Assembly: GCA_020027805.1 (NCBI GenBank)
Contig: JAHKKQ010000119.1
Coordinates: 1-12,429 of the forward strand
Direction of reading: 5' to 3'
Source: Candidatus Dadabacteria bacterium
GTDB lineage: Bacteria; Desulfobacterota_D; UBA1144; Nemesobacterales; UBA2774
DNA: 12,429 bases
A program made the position numbers and the translations under genes. The notes under the pieces are model-generated. The model made no database searches. It was given only the letters and a program-made list of their open reading frames with translations, and had not been told where the DNA came from. Shown in pieces: positions 6,451 to 12,429 of the stretch. Numbering within the stretch: the first letter of the stretch is position 1; every line of letters begins with the position of its first letter.

Positions 6451-7926
6451 TCAGAGCCCCGACTTTGCTACCTCTATAGCCCTCACGAGGGCTTTCACCT
6501 TATTTACGGACTCCTGATATTCCCGCTCGGGATCGGAGTCCGCTACTATTCCCGCCCCCGCCTGTATGAATATTTCTCCCCCTTTGATTACGAACGTCCT
6601 TATGGTTATGCAGGTATCCATATTGCCCGAGAAGCTGAAATACCCGACGGCCCCTCCGTACGCCCCCCTCCTGCTCGGCTCCATCTCCTCTATGATCTCC
6701 ATGGCCCTCACCTTGGGCGCGCCCGAGAGCGTGCCTGCCGGAAAAGTCGCCTTGAGCACGTCGAAGGCGTCCTTGTCGGATCTCAGTCTCGATATAACGT
6801 TTGATACGATGTGCATGACGTGCGAATACTTCTCTATCACCATCAGCTCATCTACTTTTACAGAGCCCGTCTCCGATATCCTTCCCAGGTCGTTTCTCGC
6901 GAGGTCGACGAGCATTATGTGCTCGGCGCGTTCCTTAGGGTCTGAAAGGAGCTCCTTTTCGAGCTCGCTGTCTTCACTCTCCGTCTTTCCCCTGGGCCTC
7001 GTCCCGGCAATCGGCCGGCTTTCGACCTCTCCGTCCTCCACCCTCACCATTACCTCGGGCGAAGATCCGACCAGGGTTTCGGTATCCGTCCTCAGATAAA
7101 ACATATACGGCGACGGATTGAGCACCCTGAGTGCCCTGTAGAGGTCGAACGGGTCAACGTCCAGCTCCGTTTTCCATCTCTGGGAAATGACCGCCTGAAT
7201 TATGTCCCCCGCCGTGATGTATTCTTTCGTTTTCTTCACGGCTTCCTTGTAATCCCCGGGTTTGAAATTCGATACGAGCTTCGGCTCCCCGTTCTTCCGG
7301 GTGCTCCCCCTATCATAGAGGCTGAGCGGTTTTCTAAGCTTTTTTATTATGTCTTCTATCTTTTCTACGGCTCCGCTGTAGGCGTCCTCGGCCTTCTCCG
7401 GATGAGAAACGTATGCGTTGTAGATTATCTTGATCTTATGGTTGACGTTGTCGAAAACGAGCACGGAGTCGGTGATCATGAATAATGCGTCCCATAGCTT
7501 TAACTCGTCTTTTTTCAAATTAGGAAGGTTTTCCACGAACCTCACTATGTCATAGCTGAAATAGCCGACCGCACCCCCGTGAAACCTCGGAAGCTCGTCC
7601 GTATGCACGGGTTTATACCTCGACATGAGGTCCCTCAGGCAGTCTATAGGGTTCCCCTTTACCTTTTTCGATTTTCCGTCCTCAATTATCTCAATGTCCT
7701 TGCCCTTCGACCGGAATATGATGGAGGGCTCGGTCCCGAGAAAGCTGTACCTTCCCCACTTTTCCCCTCCCTCGACACTCTCGAGGAGGAATGCGTAGTC
7801 GCCCGACTCTATCTTCCTGAACGCCGAGACGGGCGTGTCGAAATCGGCCAGCACCTCTTTCCATACGGGTATGAGGTTGCCCTTTTTTAACTTTTTCCTG
7901 AATTCTTGGAGAGACGGTAAAATCAT
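6451..7926 (-). CDS. trpE: Anthranilate synthase component I
   Basis: Chorismate + ammonia (from glutamine via TrpG) to anthranilate + pyruvate, the first committed step to tryptophan. 491 residues from the ATG at 7926, typical for TrpE. The N-terminus PSLQEFRKKLKKGNLIPVW matches the family start; a TTG 12 codons upstream (7962) would add a hydrophobic run absent from homologues and overlaps a possible promoter. LLESVEGG (47-54) is the tryptophan feedback-binding motif, so the enzyme is probably inhibited by Trp. Chorismate-binding core: SRPIAGTRPRG, HIMLVDLARNDLGR, TFPAGTLSGAPK, GAYGGAVGYFSFSGNMD and IQAGAGIVADSDPE. These favour TrpE over PabB. It is followed by trpG on the same strand 42 bases later. 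No trpD, trpC, trpF, trpB or trpA is present, so this is a split trp locus. No clear Shine-Dalgarno precedes the ATG. Confidence 0.93.
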   Translation of the reverse strand: MILPSLQEFRKKLKKGNLIPVWKEVLADFDTPVSAFRKIESGDYAFLLESVEGGEKWGRYSFLGTEPSIIFRSKGKDIEIIEDGKSKKVKGNPIDCLRDLMSRYKPVHTDELPRFHGGAVGYFSYDIVRFVENLPNLKKDELKLWDALFMITDSVLVFDNVNHKIKIIYNAYVSHPEKAEDAYSGAVEKIEDIIKKLRKPLSLYDRGSTRKNGEPKLVSNFKPGDYKEAVKKTKEYITAGDIIQAVISQRWKTELDVDPFDLYRALRVLNPSPYMFYLRTDTETLVGSSPEVMVRVEDGEVESRPIAGTRPRGKTESEDSELEKELLSDPKERAEHIMLVDLARNDLGRISETGSVKVDELMVIEKYSHVMHIVSNVISRLRSDKDAFDVLKATFPAGTLSGAPKVRAMEIIEEMEPSRRGAYGGAVGYFSFSGNMDTCITIRTFVIKGGEIFIQAGAGIVADSDPEREYQESVNKVKALVRAIEVAKSGL

Positions 7927-7934
7927 GGGAACAA

Positions 7935-7962
7935 AGAATAAAATCAGTGGGGTTAAAGTCAA
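7935..7962 (-). promoter_or_regulatory. Possible sigma-70 promoter of trpE
   Basis: Minus strand TTGACT (7962-7957), 16-base spacer, TATTCT (7940-7935, 4 of 6). The -10 ends 8 bases before the trpE ATG, so the transcript would be leaderless or nearly so, consistent with the absence of an RBS. No trp attenuator-like leader peptide or hairpin was seen. Weak call. Confidence 0.3.
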
Positions 7963-8035
7963 GGAACGGTAAGAAGTATGAAATATGCAAACCCTATTCC
8001 AGACGTACAGGGAGAATCTGTCTTTATCTTTAATT

Positions 8036-8055
8036 CCCTCCTTTGTAAAGGAGGG
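8036..8055. repeat. Short inverted repeat 1 (9-bp perfect arms, 2-base loop)
   Basis: CCCTCCTTT (8036-8044), GT, AAAGGAGGG (8047-8055). It resembles elements 4 and 5 in general form (pyrimidine arm, purine arm, then a G-rich tail, here TATGGGAGGA). Probably a dispersed intergenic repeat; it lacks the T-run of a terminator. Confidence 0.6.
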
Positions 8056-8079
8056 TATGGGAGGATTTCTAGTTATCTG

Positions 8080-8117
8080 TCATTGCGAGGGAGCGCTTTC
8101 CGCGACCGCGGCAATCT
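8080..8117. repeat. Short dispersed repeat 2 (imperfect palindrome bounded by ATTGC/GCAAT)
   Basis: Starts TCATTGCGAGGGAGCG and ends CGCGGCAATCTC. ATTGC (8082-8086) and GCAAT (8111-8115) are complementary ends. The form matches REP-like repeats that occur widely in environmental bacterial genomes; this identification is from memory, not a search. Confidence 0.55.
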
Positions 8118-8129
8118 CATCCTTATCTT

Positions 8130-8156
8130 GTCATTTCGAACACATGTGAGAAATCT
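8130..8156. repeat. Short dispersed repeat 3 (ATTTC/GAAAT ends)
   Basis: GTCATTTCGAACACATGTGA followed by GAAATCT. ATTTC (8133-8137) pairs with GAAAT (8150-8154). It is related in layout to repeat 2 and begins only 15 bases after repeat 2's GCAAT end. Confidence 0.5.
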
Positions 8157-8218
8157 ATCTTTTGCCTTTCTCCGACATGCACCGAATCGGCGGTGGGTTA
8201 GCACCCGTACACAAATTT

Positions 8219-8260
8219 CCCTCCCCCTTGAGGGGGGAGGGTTCGGGTGGGGGTGTCACC
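8219..8260. repeat. Short inverted repeat 4 (9-bp arms, TTGAG loop, G-rich tail)
   Basis: CCCTCCCCC (8219-8227), TTGAG, GGGGGAGGG (8233-8241), then a TTCGGGTGGGGGTGTCACC tail. Same family as element 5: identical arm length, five-base T-GAG loop, similar trailing GGGTG motif. It is preceded by CGGTGGGTTAGCACCCG (around 8189-8206), which looks like a truncated piece of another common repeat. Confidence 0.6.
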
Positions 8261-8289
8261 TTTCACTCATTTAACCAGGAAAACCCGTT

Positions 8290-8312
8290 CATCCTGAGCT
8301 TGTCGAAGGATG
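8290..8312. repeat. Short dispersed repeat (CATCCT...AGGATG)
   Basis: CATCCT (8290-8295), then GAGCTTGTCGA, then AGGATG (8307-8312). The central CCTGAGCTTGTCGAAGGA is a motif I recognise as recurring in intergenic DNA of many bacteria; no search was possible. Confidence 0.55.
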
Positions 8313-8323
8313 CAGTTTTTATT

Positions 8324-8360
8324 CCCTCTCCCTAGAGGGGAGAGGGCTAGGGTGAGTGTG
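8324..8360. repeat. Short inverted repeat 5 (9-bp arms, TAGAG loop, G-rich tail)
   Basis: CCCTCTCCC (8324-8332), TAGAG, GGGAGAGGG (8338-8346), then CTAGGGTGAGTGTG. Nearest relative in the window is repeat 4; the two share arm length, loop form and tail, so they are copies of one family. Confidence 0.6.
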
Positions 8361-8413
8361 TACCTTATTATTCCTGTCATTCCCCAAATCCCCTTGACTT
8401 CCATGGTTCCTAT

Positions 8414-8442
8414 TTGACATAAAAATTTATTGTGCCTATTAA
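8414..8442 (+). promoter_or_regulatory. Sigma-70-type promoter candidate upstream of the SIR2-like gene
   Basis: TTGACA (8414-8419, perfect), 17-base spacer, TATTAA (8437-8442, 4 of 6). Start predicted near 8449. It could drive the micro-ORF at 8453 and, if transcription passes the weak terminator, the SIR2-like gene with a roughly 280-base leader. Confidence 0.45.
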
Positions 8443-8452
8443 TTGGGGCGTT

Positions 8453-8602
8453 ATGATACGGCGGCTACTGGCATATCTAAAATGGGCGTTCATCGTACTA
8501 TACTTCGCATTCCTTATCTGGATAAGCGATTCATTCACGCGTTATCTTGTATGTACAAATTGGTCGCATGCCCCAACCTTTTTGTGTCCGTTTCCATATT
8601 AA
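8453..8602 (+). CDS. Possible 49-residue single-pass membrane peptide
   Basis: ATG at 8453, four bases after the predicted transcription start, TAA at 8600-8602. The peptide begins MIRRLLAYLKW, continues with one hydrophobic helix (AFIVLYFAFLIWI, about residues 12-24), then a polar tail with two Cys. Basic N-terminus plus one helix plus short tail is a form seen in small membrane peptides, including some toxins, but I see no homology to a named family. There is no Shine-Dalgarno; initiation would have to be nearly leaderless. Support comes only from its placement between a promoter-like and a terminator-like sequence. It may equally be chance or a small RNA. Confidence 0.22.
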   Translation: MIRRLLAYLKWAFIVLYFAFLIWISDSFTRYLVCTNWSHAPTFLCPFPY

Positions 8603-8605
8603 CGA

Positions 8606-8627
8606 CCTCCATTTGGGGGTTTATTTT
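8606..8627 (+). terminator. Weak intrinsic terminator candidate
   Basis: CCTCC (8606-8610), ATTT loop, GGGGG (8615-8619) with one G-U pair, followed by TTTATTTT (8620-8627). Four bases after the micro-ORF stop. The stem is only 5 bp, so termination would be partial at best. Confidence 0.3.
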
Positions 8628-8732
8628 AATCCTGCGGGTTCCGTACTATTAGACCGGATTTTTTAAAAGGTCGACTTCTCACAAATTTGCTTTATTCACT
8701 CTAGTATTGAAGTAATAGCAAGGCTAATGCTT

Positions 8733-9851
8733 ATGGGAAAAACAAGAAGGACTTTTTTGTTAGGTGCGGGATTCTCTAAAGCGGTCGCTGATGGACCTAC
8801 AATGCAAGAGTTGTGGTCAAGGATGGGAAAGAGATATGAATTTGAGAAAAGTAGAAGAACATCTGTTGAAAACTTCAGAGTAAAAAGGTTCAAGGATTTA
8901 GATTCGGATCTTCAGGAATTAGAATCTATAGCAATCTCTGAATTCAAGCGTTTAGGAGATATAAGGGCACCGCTACGAAACAATCTCGAATATCTTTTTA
9001 CACAGATTGATTTGAGCTTGTCCGCTCCTAAGCTTGAAAAAGATGGCTCGTCACTTTCGCATCCTTCGATGCTTATTCCTATTTCTCATGACAAATTGGT
9101 AGGTATGAAAAAAAATTTACAAACCTATCTCTACTTAGTGCTTGTAGATTTAAATGTAAAAGATTTAGGATGTAGATTTGCCAAAATTGCAAGAAAAGAA
9201 GACAACTTCATTACGTTTAACTATGATTTAATTTTAGAAAAATTGTTATGGGATTTTGGCATCTGGTCTCCTCTTGGAGGATATGTTGGTTCGTCTGAAT
9301 TCGAGAATGATCATGATAAAACTAGATTTAACAATGCAAACTTATTGTCACAAATAACAATTCATAAGATGCATGGTTCTATAAATTGGGAAATACGATC
9401 AAAGTTGAAGCAGAGTTATCTTGAGGATGAAATTGAGATTCTAATGGATGATATAGAATCTAAGGACTTTTATTTTCATAATATTGGGAGGATATTGAAG
9501 AGGGCAGCGTATACTGTTGGTCAGGGCAAGGAATATCAGGTTTATGTAGGATATCATGAACCTGGGTGGGTATTGCCTTCTTTTATTGAACCTCTTGAAC
9601 GAAAGGAGTTTTTTCGAATATGGCAATCTGCTTTAAAAGTAATGTCCGACTCTGAAGAACTTGTTATAATCGGCTATAGCTTCAGACCCGAGGATTTTAA
9701 TTCCTTTCTTCTGATTTCCATTTTGCCTGTAAAGTGCAAGATTATACTTGTTGATCCCAATTTCGAGGAGATAAAAGAAAGATTAGGAAGCAAAGGATTT
9801 AAGATTCATAAGACTTTTGAGAGTCTGGAAGAATATCTCGAAGATCAATAA
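8733..9851 (+). CDS. SIR2-like domain protein (SIR2_2 type), putative NAD-processing protein
   Basis: 372 residues from the ATG at 8733 (AAGG nine bases upstream; the in-frame ATG at 8727 is too close to it). The stand-alone SIR2-like fold is complete: GAGFS (11-15) of the NAD-binding Rossmann loop, TFNYD (161-165), KMHGSINW (212-219, candidate catalytic His214), the PSFIEPLERKEFF segment (about 282-294), IIGYSF (312-317) and LVDPN (339-343). Such SIR2-like proteins often act as NAD-depleting effectors in anti-phage systems, though some are uncharacterised; no partner gene (HerA, pAgo, TIR) is visible here. It is sharply AT-rich (about 35% G+C in a sampled line against 58% in the next gene) with AAA/GAA/TTA-rich codons, pointing to horizontal gain. 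It is flanked by non-coding DNA on both sides and seems to be a single-gene cargo. No clear terminator follows. Confidence 0.85.
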   Translation: MGKTRRTFLLGAGFSKAVADGPTMQELWSRMGKRYEFEKSRRTSVENFRVKRFKDLDSDLQELESIAISEFKRLGDIRAPLRNNLEYLFTQIDLSLSAPKLEKDGSSLSHPSMLIPISHDKLVGMKKNLQTYLYLVLVDLNVKDLGCRFAKIARKEDNFITFNYDLILEKLLWDFGIWSPLGGYVGSSEFENDHDKTRFNNANLLSQITIHKMHGSINWEIRSKLKQSYLEDEIEILMDDIESKDFYFHNIGRILKRAAYTVGQGKEYQVYVGYHEPGWVLPSFIEPLERKEFFRIWQSALKVMSDSEELVIIGYSFRPEDFNSFLLISILPVKCKIILVDPNFEEIKERLGSKGFKIHKTFESLEEYLEDQ

Positions 9852-9962
9852 GGTCATTATCTATAATCCGATTTTTCTTGACTTTCTAATATACGATTAA
9901 TCTTGCCTTTCAATAATTTTTAGAGATAGTATTAGAACTTTATTAATCAAAAGGTGTCCACT

Positions 9963-11330
9963 ATGGCTCACATAAACCCCCAGATATTCAGGGAATACGA
10001 TATAAGAGGGATCGTCGATAAAGACCTTAACGAGGATGTCCTCGAAAGGATAGGCAGGGCATACGGCACTTATATAAAGGACTTCGGGGCCGGAGCCGTT
10101 TCGATAGGCAGGGACTGCAGGCTGAGCTCGCCCGATTACGCGAGAGCCATGACGAGAGGCATAAACTCCACAGGCGTCGACGTAATCGATATAGGCATGG
10201 TCTCGACGCCGATGCTCTACTTCTCTCTTTACAACCTGGACGTCGGGGGAGGCGTCATGATAACGGCGAGCCATAACCCGGGCGAATATAACGGCATAAA
10301 GCTCTGCCGCGGAAAAGACTCCGTATTCGGCGGGCAGATACAGAAGATCAGAGAGATCGCCGAAGCCGGGGAATTCGCATCCGGAAACGGCTCCTCGAGG
10401 GAAACCGACGTCGAGGAGCTCTATGTCAGTTTCCTTAAGGAGAATATAGATATGAGGCCGGGTCTCAGGGCTGTTGTCGACTACGGGAACGGGATGGTAG
10501 GCGCGATCGGGCCCCGCGTGTTCAGGGAATTCGGCTGCGACTTCGAGGAGCTTTACGTAACCCCCGACGGGACCTTCCCTAATCACCACCCTGACCCGAC
10601 CGTGGAAGAGAACCTCGCTCAATTGATCGAAACCGTGAGGAGCGGGAGGTTCGAACTAGGCATCGGATTTGACGGGGACGGGGACAGGATAGGGGTAGTC
10701 GACGAGAAGGGCAATATCGTATGGGGGGACATGCTCGTGCTCGTCTTCGCCAGGGACGTCATATCCCGGAAGCCCGGTGCAAAGATCATAGGCGACGTAA
10801 AGTGCTCGAACCGCCTCTTCAGCGGCATAAACGAGGCCGGCGGGGAGGCGATAATGTGGAAGACCGGACATTCCCTGATAAAAGATAAAATGAAAGTGGA
10901 GAAGGCTTCCCTTGCGGGGGAGATGAGCGGGCACATTTTTTTCGCAGATAAATTTTTCGGATACGACGATGCGCTCTATGCCTCGCTCCGCATTCTCGAG
11001 ATAATATCCAGGACCGGGAAGAGCCTGTCTCAACTACTGGAGGGCATTCCGCCCGCCATATCCACGCCTGAGATCAGGGTGGATTGTCCGGAGGCTATCA
11101 AGTTTCGTGTCGTAGACATGGTGAAAGAGCGGCTCGGAAAGTCGTACAGGATTATCGATATAGACGGCGTGAGGATAGAGTTTCCCGACGGATGGGGACT
11201 GATCCGGGCCTCGAATACGCAGCCTGCGCTTGTATTGAGGTTCGAGGCTCAGACGGAGGACAGGCTCGGCGAGATAAGGGCGCTCATAGAGGGAGAACTC
11301 CATGCGGTAATGGCTGAATTATCCAATTAA
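9963..11330 (+). CDS. manB: Phosphomannomutase/phosphoglucomutase (AlgC/ManB-like)
   Basis: Alpha-D-phosphohexomutase interconverting hexose 6- and 1-phosphates (mannose and/or glucose), feeding GDP-mannose or UDP-glucose for exopolysaccharide and LPS. 455 residues, normal for the family. All four active-site loops are present in order: TASHNPGEYNG with phosphoserine Ser103; metal loop FDGDGDR (Asp237, Asp239, Asp241); sugar-recognition GEMSGH (319-324), which matches the dual-specificity PMM/PGM type; and phosphate-binding RASNTQP (415-421). The ATG at 9963 is preferred, with AAAGG about eight bases upstream; the GTG at 9954 overlaps that RBS. Base composition returns to the GC-rich host pattern after the SIR2-like gene. 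It sits alone on its strand with a convergent small gene downstream. PGM versus PMM preference cannot be decided from sequence; GEMSGH disfavours phosphoglucosamine mutase. Confidence 0.92.
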   Translation: MAHINPQIFREYDIRGIVDKDLNEDVLERIGRAYGTYIKDFGAGAVSIGRDCRLSSPDYARAMTRGINSTGVDVIDIGMVSTPMLYFSLYNLDVGGGVMITASHNPGEYNGIKLCRGKDSVFGGQIQKIREIAEAGEFASGNGSSRETDVEELYVSFLKENIDMRPGLRAVVDYGNGMVGAIGPRVFREFGCDFEELYVTPDGTFPNHHPDPTVEENLAQLIETVRSGRFELGIGFDGDGDRIGVVDEKGNIVWGDMLVLVFARDVISRKPGAKIIGDVKCSNRLFSGINEAGGEAIMWKTGHSLIKDKMKVEKASLAGEMSGHIFFADKFFGYDDALYASLRILEIISRTGKSLSQLLEGIPPAISTPEIRVDCPEAIKFRVVDMVKERLGKSYRIIDIDGVRIEFPDGWGLIRASNTQPALVLRFEAQTEDRLGEIRALIEGELHAVMAELSN

Positions 11331-11339
11331 TGCAGGGTA

Positions 11340-11573
11340 TTATATAACATTCTCTCTTGATTTACTGCCGTTATTTTCGTGGTTCTTGAGGGAAAAGTAA
11401 ATCCGCTCGAACTCGTTTTTCGGAATTATGCCCTTTTCAAAGAGGGCGCCTACGAGTGTCCAGGTAAAACTCTTATCGTCTATCTCGATCCCGCTATTCT
11501 TAAGGATAACCAGTATGGCATCCACTGCTTCCTGAGCCGAGTACTCCCCATACTCCACCCTGAAGTTCATCAT
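11340..11573 (-). CDS. Small conserved-looking hypothetical protein (77 aa)
   Basis: I do not recognise this family. The protein begins MMNFRVEYGEYSAQEAVDAI and continues with an amphipathic, probably helical middle (LVILKNSGIEIDD...FTWTLVGALFEKG) and the segment IPKNEFERIYFSLKNHE, ending with a polar tail. It has no signal peptide, convincing membrane segment or metal motif. It is a well-supported gene because AAAGGAGG (11586-11579) stands five bases before the ATG at 11573 (eight before 11570) and a near-consensus promoter lies further upstream. A longer reading from 11606 would swallow this RBS and is rejected. It converges on the phosphohexomutase, whose stop is 9 bases away. The alternating helix pattern could suit a small regulatory or adaptor protein, which is only a guess. 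Confidence 0.7.
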   Translation of the reverse strand: MMNFRVEYGEYSAQEAVDAILVILKNSGIEIDDKSFTWTLVGALFEKGIIPKNEFERIYFSLKNHENNGSKSRENVI

Positions 11574-11578
11574 CCGTT

Positions 11579-11586
11579 CCTCCTTT
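11579..11586 (-). promoter_or_regulatory. Ribosome binding site of the 77-residue gene
   Basis: AAAGGAGG on the minus strand, five bases before the ATG at 11573. Decides the start against the longer frame from 11606. Confidence 0.75.
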
Positions 11587-11622
11587 AAGACACTGGAAGC
11601 CAACACCTTCAGTCCCTACTCG

Positions 11623-11651
11623 TTTATATAACTTATTTGAATCCGTGTCAA
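11623..11651 (-). promoter_or_regulatory. Sigma-70 promoter of the 77-residue gene
   Basis: Minus strand TTGACA (11651-11646, perfect), 17-base spacer, TATAAA (11628-11623, 5 of 6). This is the best promoter match in the window. Start expected near 11616, giving a leader of about 43 bases before the ATG at 11573. Confidence 0.65.
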
Positions 11652-11700
11652 GGGATTATGATGAGGAGGCAGTCGAAAAAGGAGGCAGAATTTTCTTTAG

Positions 11701-11740
11701 GGCTGAAATGCTTACAACAGGGGAGATAGGGCTTTCAGCC
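11701..11740. repeat. Inverted repeat downstream of the nitrilase gene
   Basis: GGCTGAAA (11701-11708) and TTTCAGCC (11733-11740), 8-bp arms around a 24-base loop; the right arm also forms a small local hairpin (GGCTTTCAGCC). On the minus strand it lies 30 bases past the nitrilase stop, but there is no T-run, so a terminator role is doubtful. Confidence 0.35.
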
Positions 11741-11770
11741 TGTCATGACCCCCGATTCGAGCGCCGGTTG

Positions 11771-12429
11771 TCAGTTTCTTCTCAGTCTTCCGGCTTCGCT
11801 CAGGATGGATTCCAGGTTCTCGATGCTGATCTCGTATTTCTCCGAGATTCGTTTGAGCTCGCTTGCGGGGAGGTCGGGGTCCTGTGTGTGCGGGCCGCCC
11901 GCCATAACCTCGGGCTCCCAGGGTCCCTCCCTTAACGAGAGCTGAGCTATGTCCCAGCGCGAGTAATGCCCCAGTGAATCGAATACCGCTTTTACGGCCT
12001 TTATCTGGTTAGCGTGGCATTCGGCGTAGAGTATGGCGTCCTTTTCGAAATTGGGCTCGGCCAGATACCTGCCCGCGGGGCTGACTATCGAGCTCCCGCC
12101 GCGCGCCCAGTCGTAGTTTATGTGGTCTCCGTCCCTGAGATAATGCCACTTCTCGGGAAAATCGTCCGAGTCCAGATACCCGCATCCGCTCAGCACGAAG
12201 GCTCCCGCTTCGAATGCGTGCACCTTTATTAAAGACTGCAGATTGCAGAGCGCTCCGCCGGGGCTCGTGTCCGCGTCGAGCAGGTGTTTTTCACCCCTCT
12301 TCCAGTTTCCCGGCCATACCGCTATATGGAACTCCTCCCCCCTGTGTATCATGGCGGCCCTTATCAGGGTCATGTGATTTTCCCAGCAGATGAGCCCTCC
12401 GATGCGCCCTATGTCGGTATCGAAGACCC
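11771..12429 (-). CDS. Nitrilase (carbon-nitrogen hydrolase), C-terminal part; N-terminus outside window
   Basis: Nitrilase-superfamily enzyme hydrolysing a nitrile to the carboxylic acid and ammonia. The frame is open to the right edge, and the methionine at 12373 is internal: the 18 upstream codons read VFDTDIGRIGGLICWENH, containing the catalytic Cys in the ICWENxM motif of true nitrilases (branch 1, similar to plant and arylaceto/aliphatic nitrilases). Following are IHRGEEFHIAVWPG, a middle AFVLSGCGYLDSDDF, GGSSIVSPAGRYLAEPN, and the signature DSLGHYSRWDI near the C-terminus. The catalytic Glu and Lys lie in the missing N-terminal part. About 219 residues are visible of an expected 310-350. 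The substrate cannot be told. It is followed by about 120 non-coding bases before the promoter of the small gene. Amidases and cyanide hydratases are the alternatives; CWEN plus GHYSRxD favours a nitrilase. Confidence 0.9.
   Translation of the reverse strand, partial: VFDTDIGRIGGLICWENHMTLIRAAMIHRGEEFHIAVWPGNWKRGEKHLLDADTSPGGALCNLQSLIKVHAFEAGAFVLSGCGYLDSDDFPEKWHYLRDGDHINYDWARGGSSIVSPAGRYLAEPNFEKDAILYAECHANQIKAVKAVFDSLGHYSRWDIAQLSLREGPWEPEVMAGGPHTQDPDLPASELKRISEKYEISIENLESILSEAGRLRRN

Noticed and set aside
7926..7962. TTG start extending TrpE by 12 residues
   Set aside because: The added hydrophobic residues are unlike TrpE N-termini, and the codon overlaps the possible -35 element.
8036..8360. 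CRISPR array from the cluster of repeats
   Set aside because: The repeats are of different families, with no uniform repeat length or spacer spacing and no cas genes.
8443..8652. 69-codon plus-strand frame starting at a TTG
   Set aside because: No RBS, no recognisable motif, poor start; the overlapping ATG frame at 8453 fits the promoter better and even that is weak.
9878..9923. Promoter for the phosphohexomutase gene (TTGACT or TTGCCT upstream)
   Set aside because: No -10 hexamer at acceptable spacing for TTGACT; TTGCCT with TAGTAT at 18 bases matches only 4 of 6 in each box in AT-rich DNA.
9897..10622. 241-codon minus-strand frame opposite the phosphohexomutase
   Set aside because: Antisense shadow; active-site loops of the mutase on the plus strand are intact and no independent signals support the other strand.

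Overview
The window comes from a bacterial chromosome of moderate-to-high GC (about 58% G+C in a sampled 60-base line of the manB-like gene) with frequent AGG (Arg) and ATA (Ile) codons. The gene content (YidC, Jag, TadA, TrpE/TrpG, a phosphohexomutase) is ordinary bacterial housekeeping. Intergenic DNA packed with short dispersed inverted repeats suggests an environmental, possibly deltaproteobacterial-like lineage, but I cannot assign a phylum from sequence alone.

Layout. Bases 1-1657 (+) carry the 3' end of yidC (membrane insertase), jag/khpB (RNA-binding KH-R3H protein) and a small zinc-ribbon (zf-TFIIB-type) protein. Bases 1665-7926 (-), read from right to left, carry trpE; a trpG glutamine amidotransferase continuous in frame with an acyl-CoA-synthetase-like ANL ligase; a tandem paralogue of that ligase broken by one in-frame ochre codon; and tadA. 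Bases 7927-8732 are non-coding apart from one speculative micro-ORF: at least five short inverted repeats of several types, then a possible promoter/49-codon ORF/terminator unit. Bases 8733-9851 (+) hold an AT-rich SIR2-like gene (about 35% G+C in a sampled line), probably acquired horizontally and possibly defence-related. Then follow a phosphomannomutase/phosphoglucomutase (+), a 77-residue orphan gene with a good sigma-70 promoter (-), and a nitrilase (-) cut by the right edge.

How the genes fit together. TrpE and the TrpG domain form anthranilate synthase: TrpG supplies ammonia from glutamine and TrpE aminates chorismate. Instead of being followed by trpD, trpG runs into an adenylate-forming ligase, and a second copy of the ligase lies just downstream with its own promoter-like sequence and strong ribosome binding site. 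The arrangement could be an accidental fusion, or it could link anthranilate (or another acid) to CoA activation. The most unusual points are this TrpG-ligase fusion, the single stop codon in the otherwise intact paralogue, and the repeat cluster/micro-ORF/SIR2 island.
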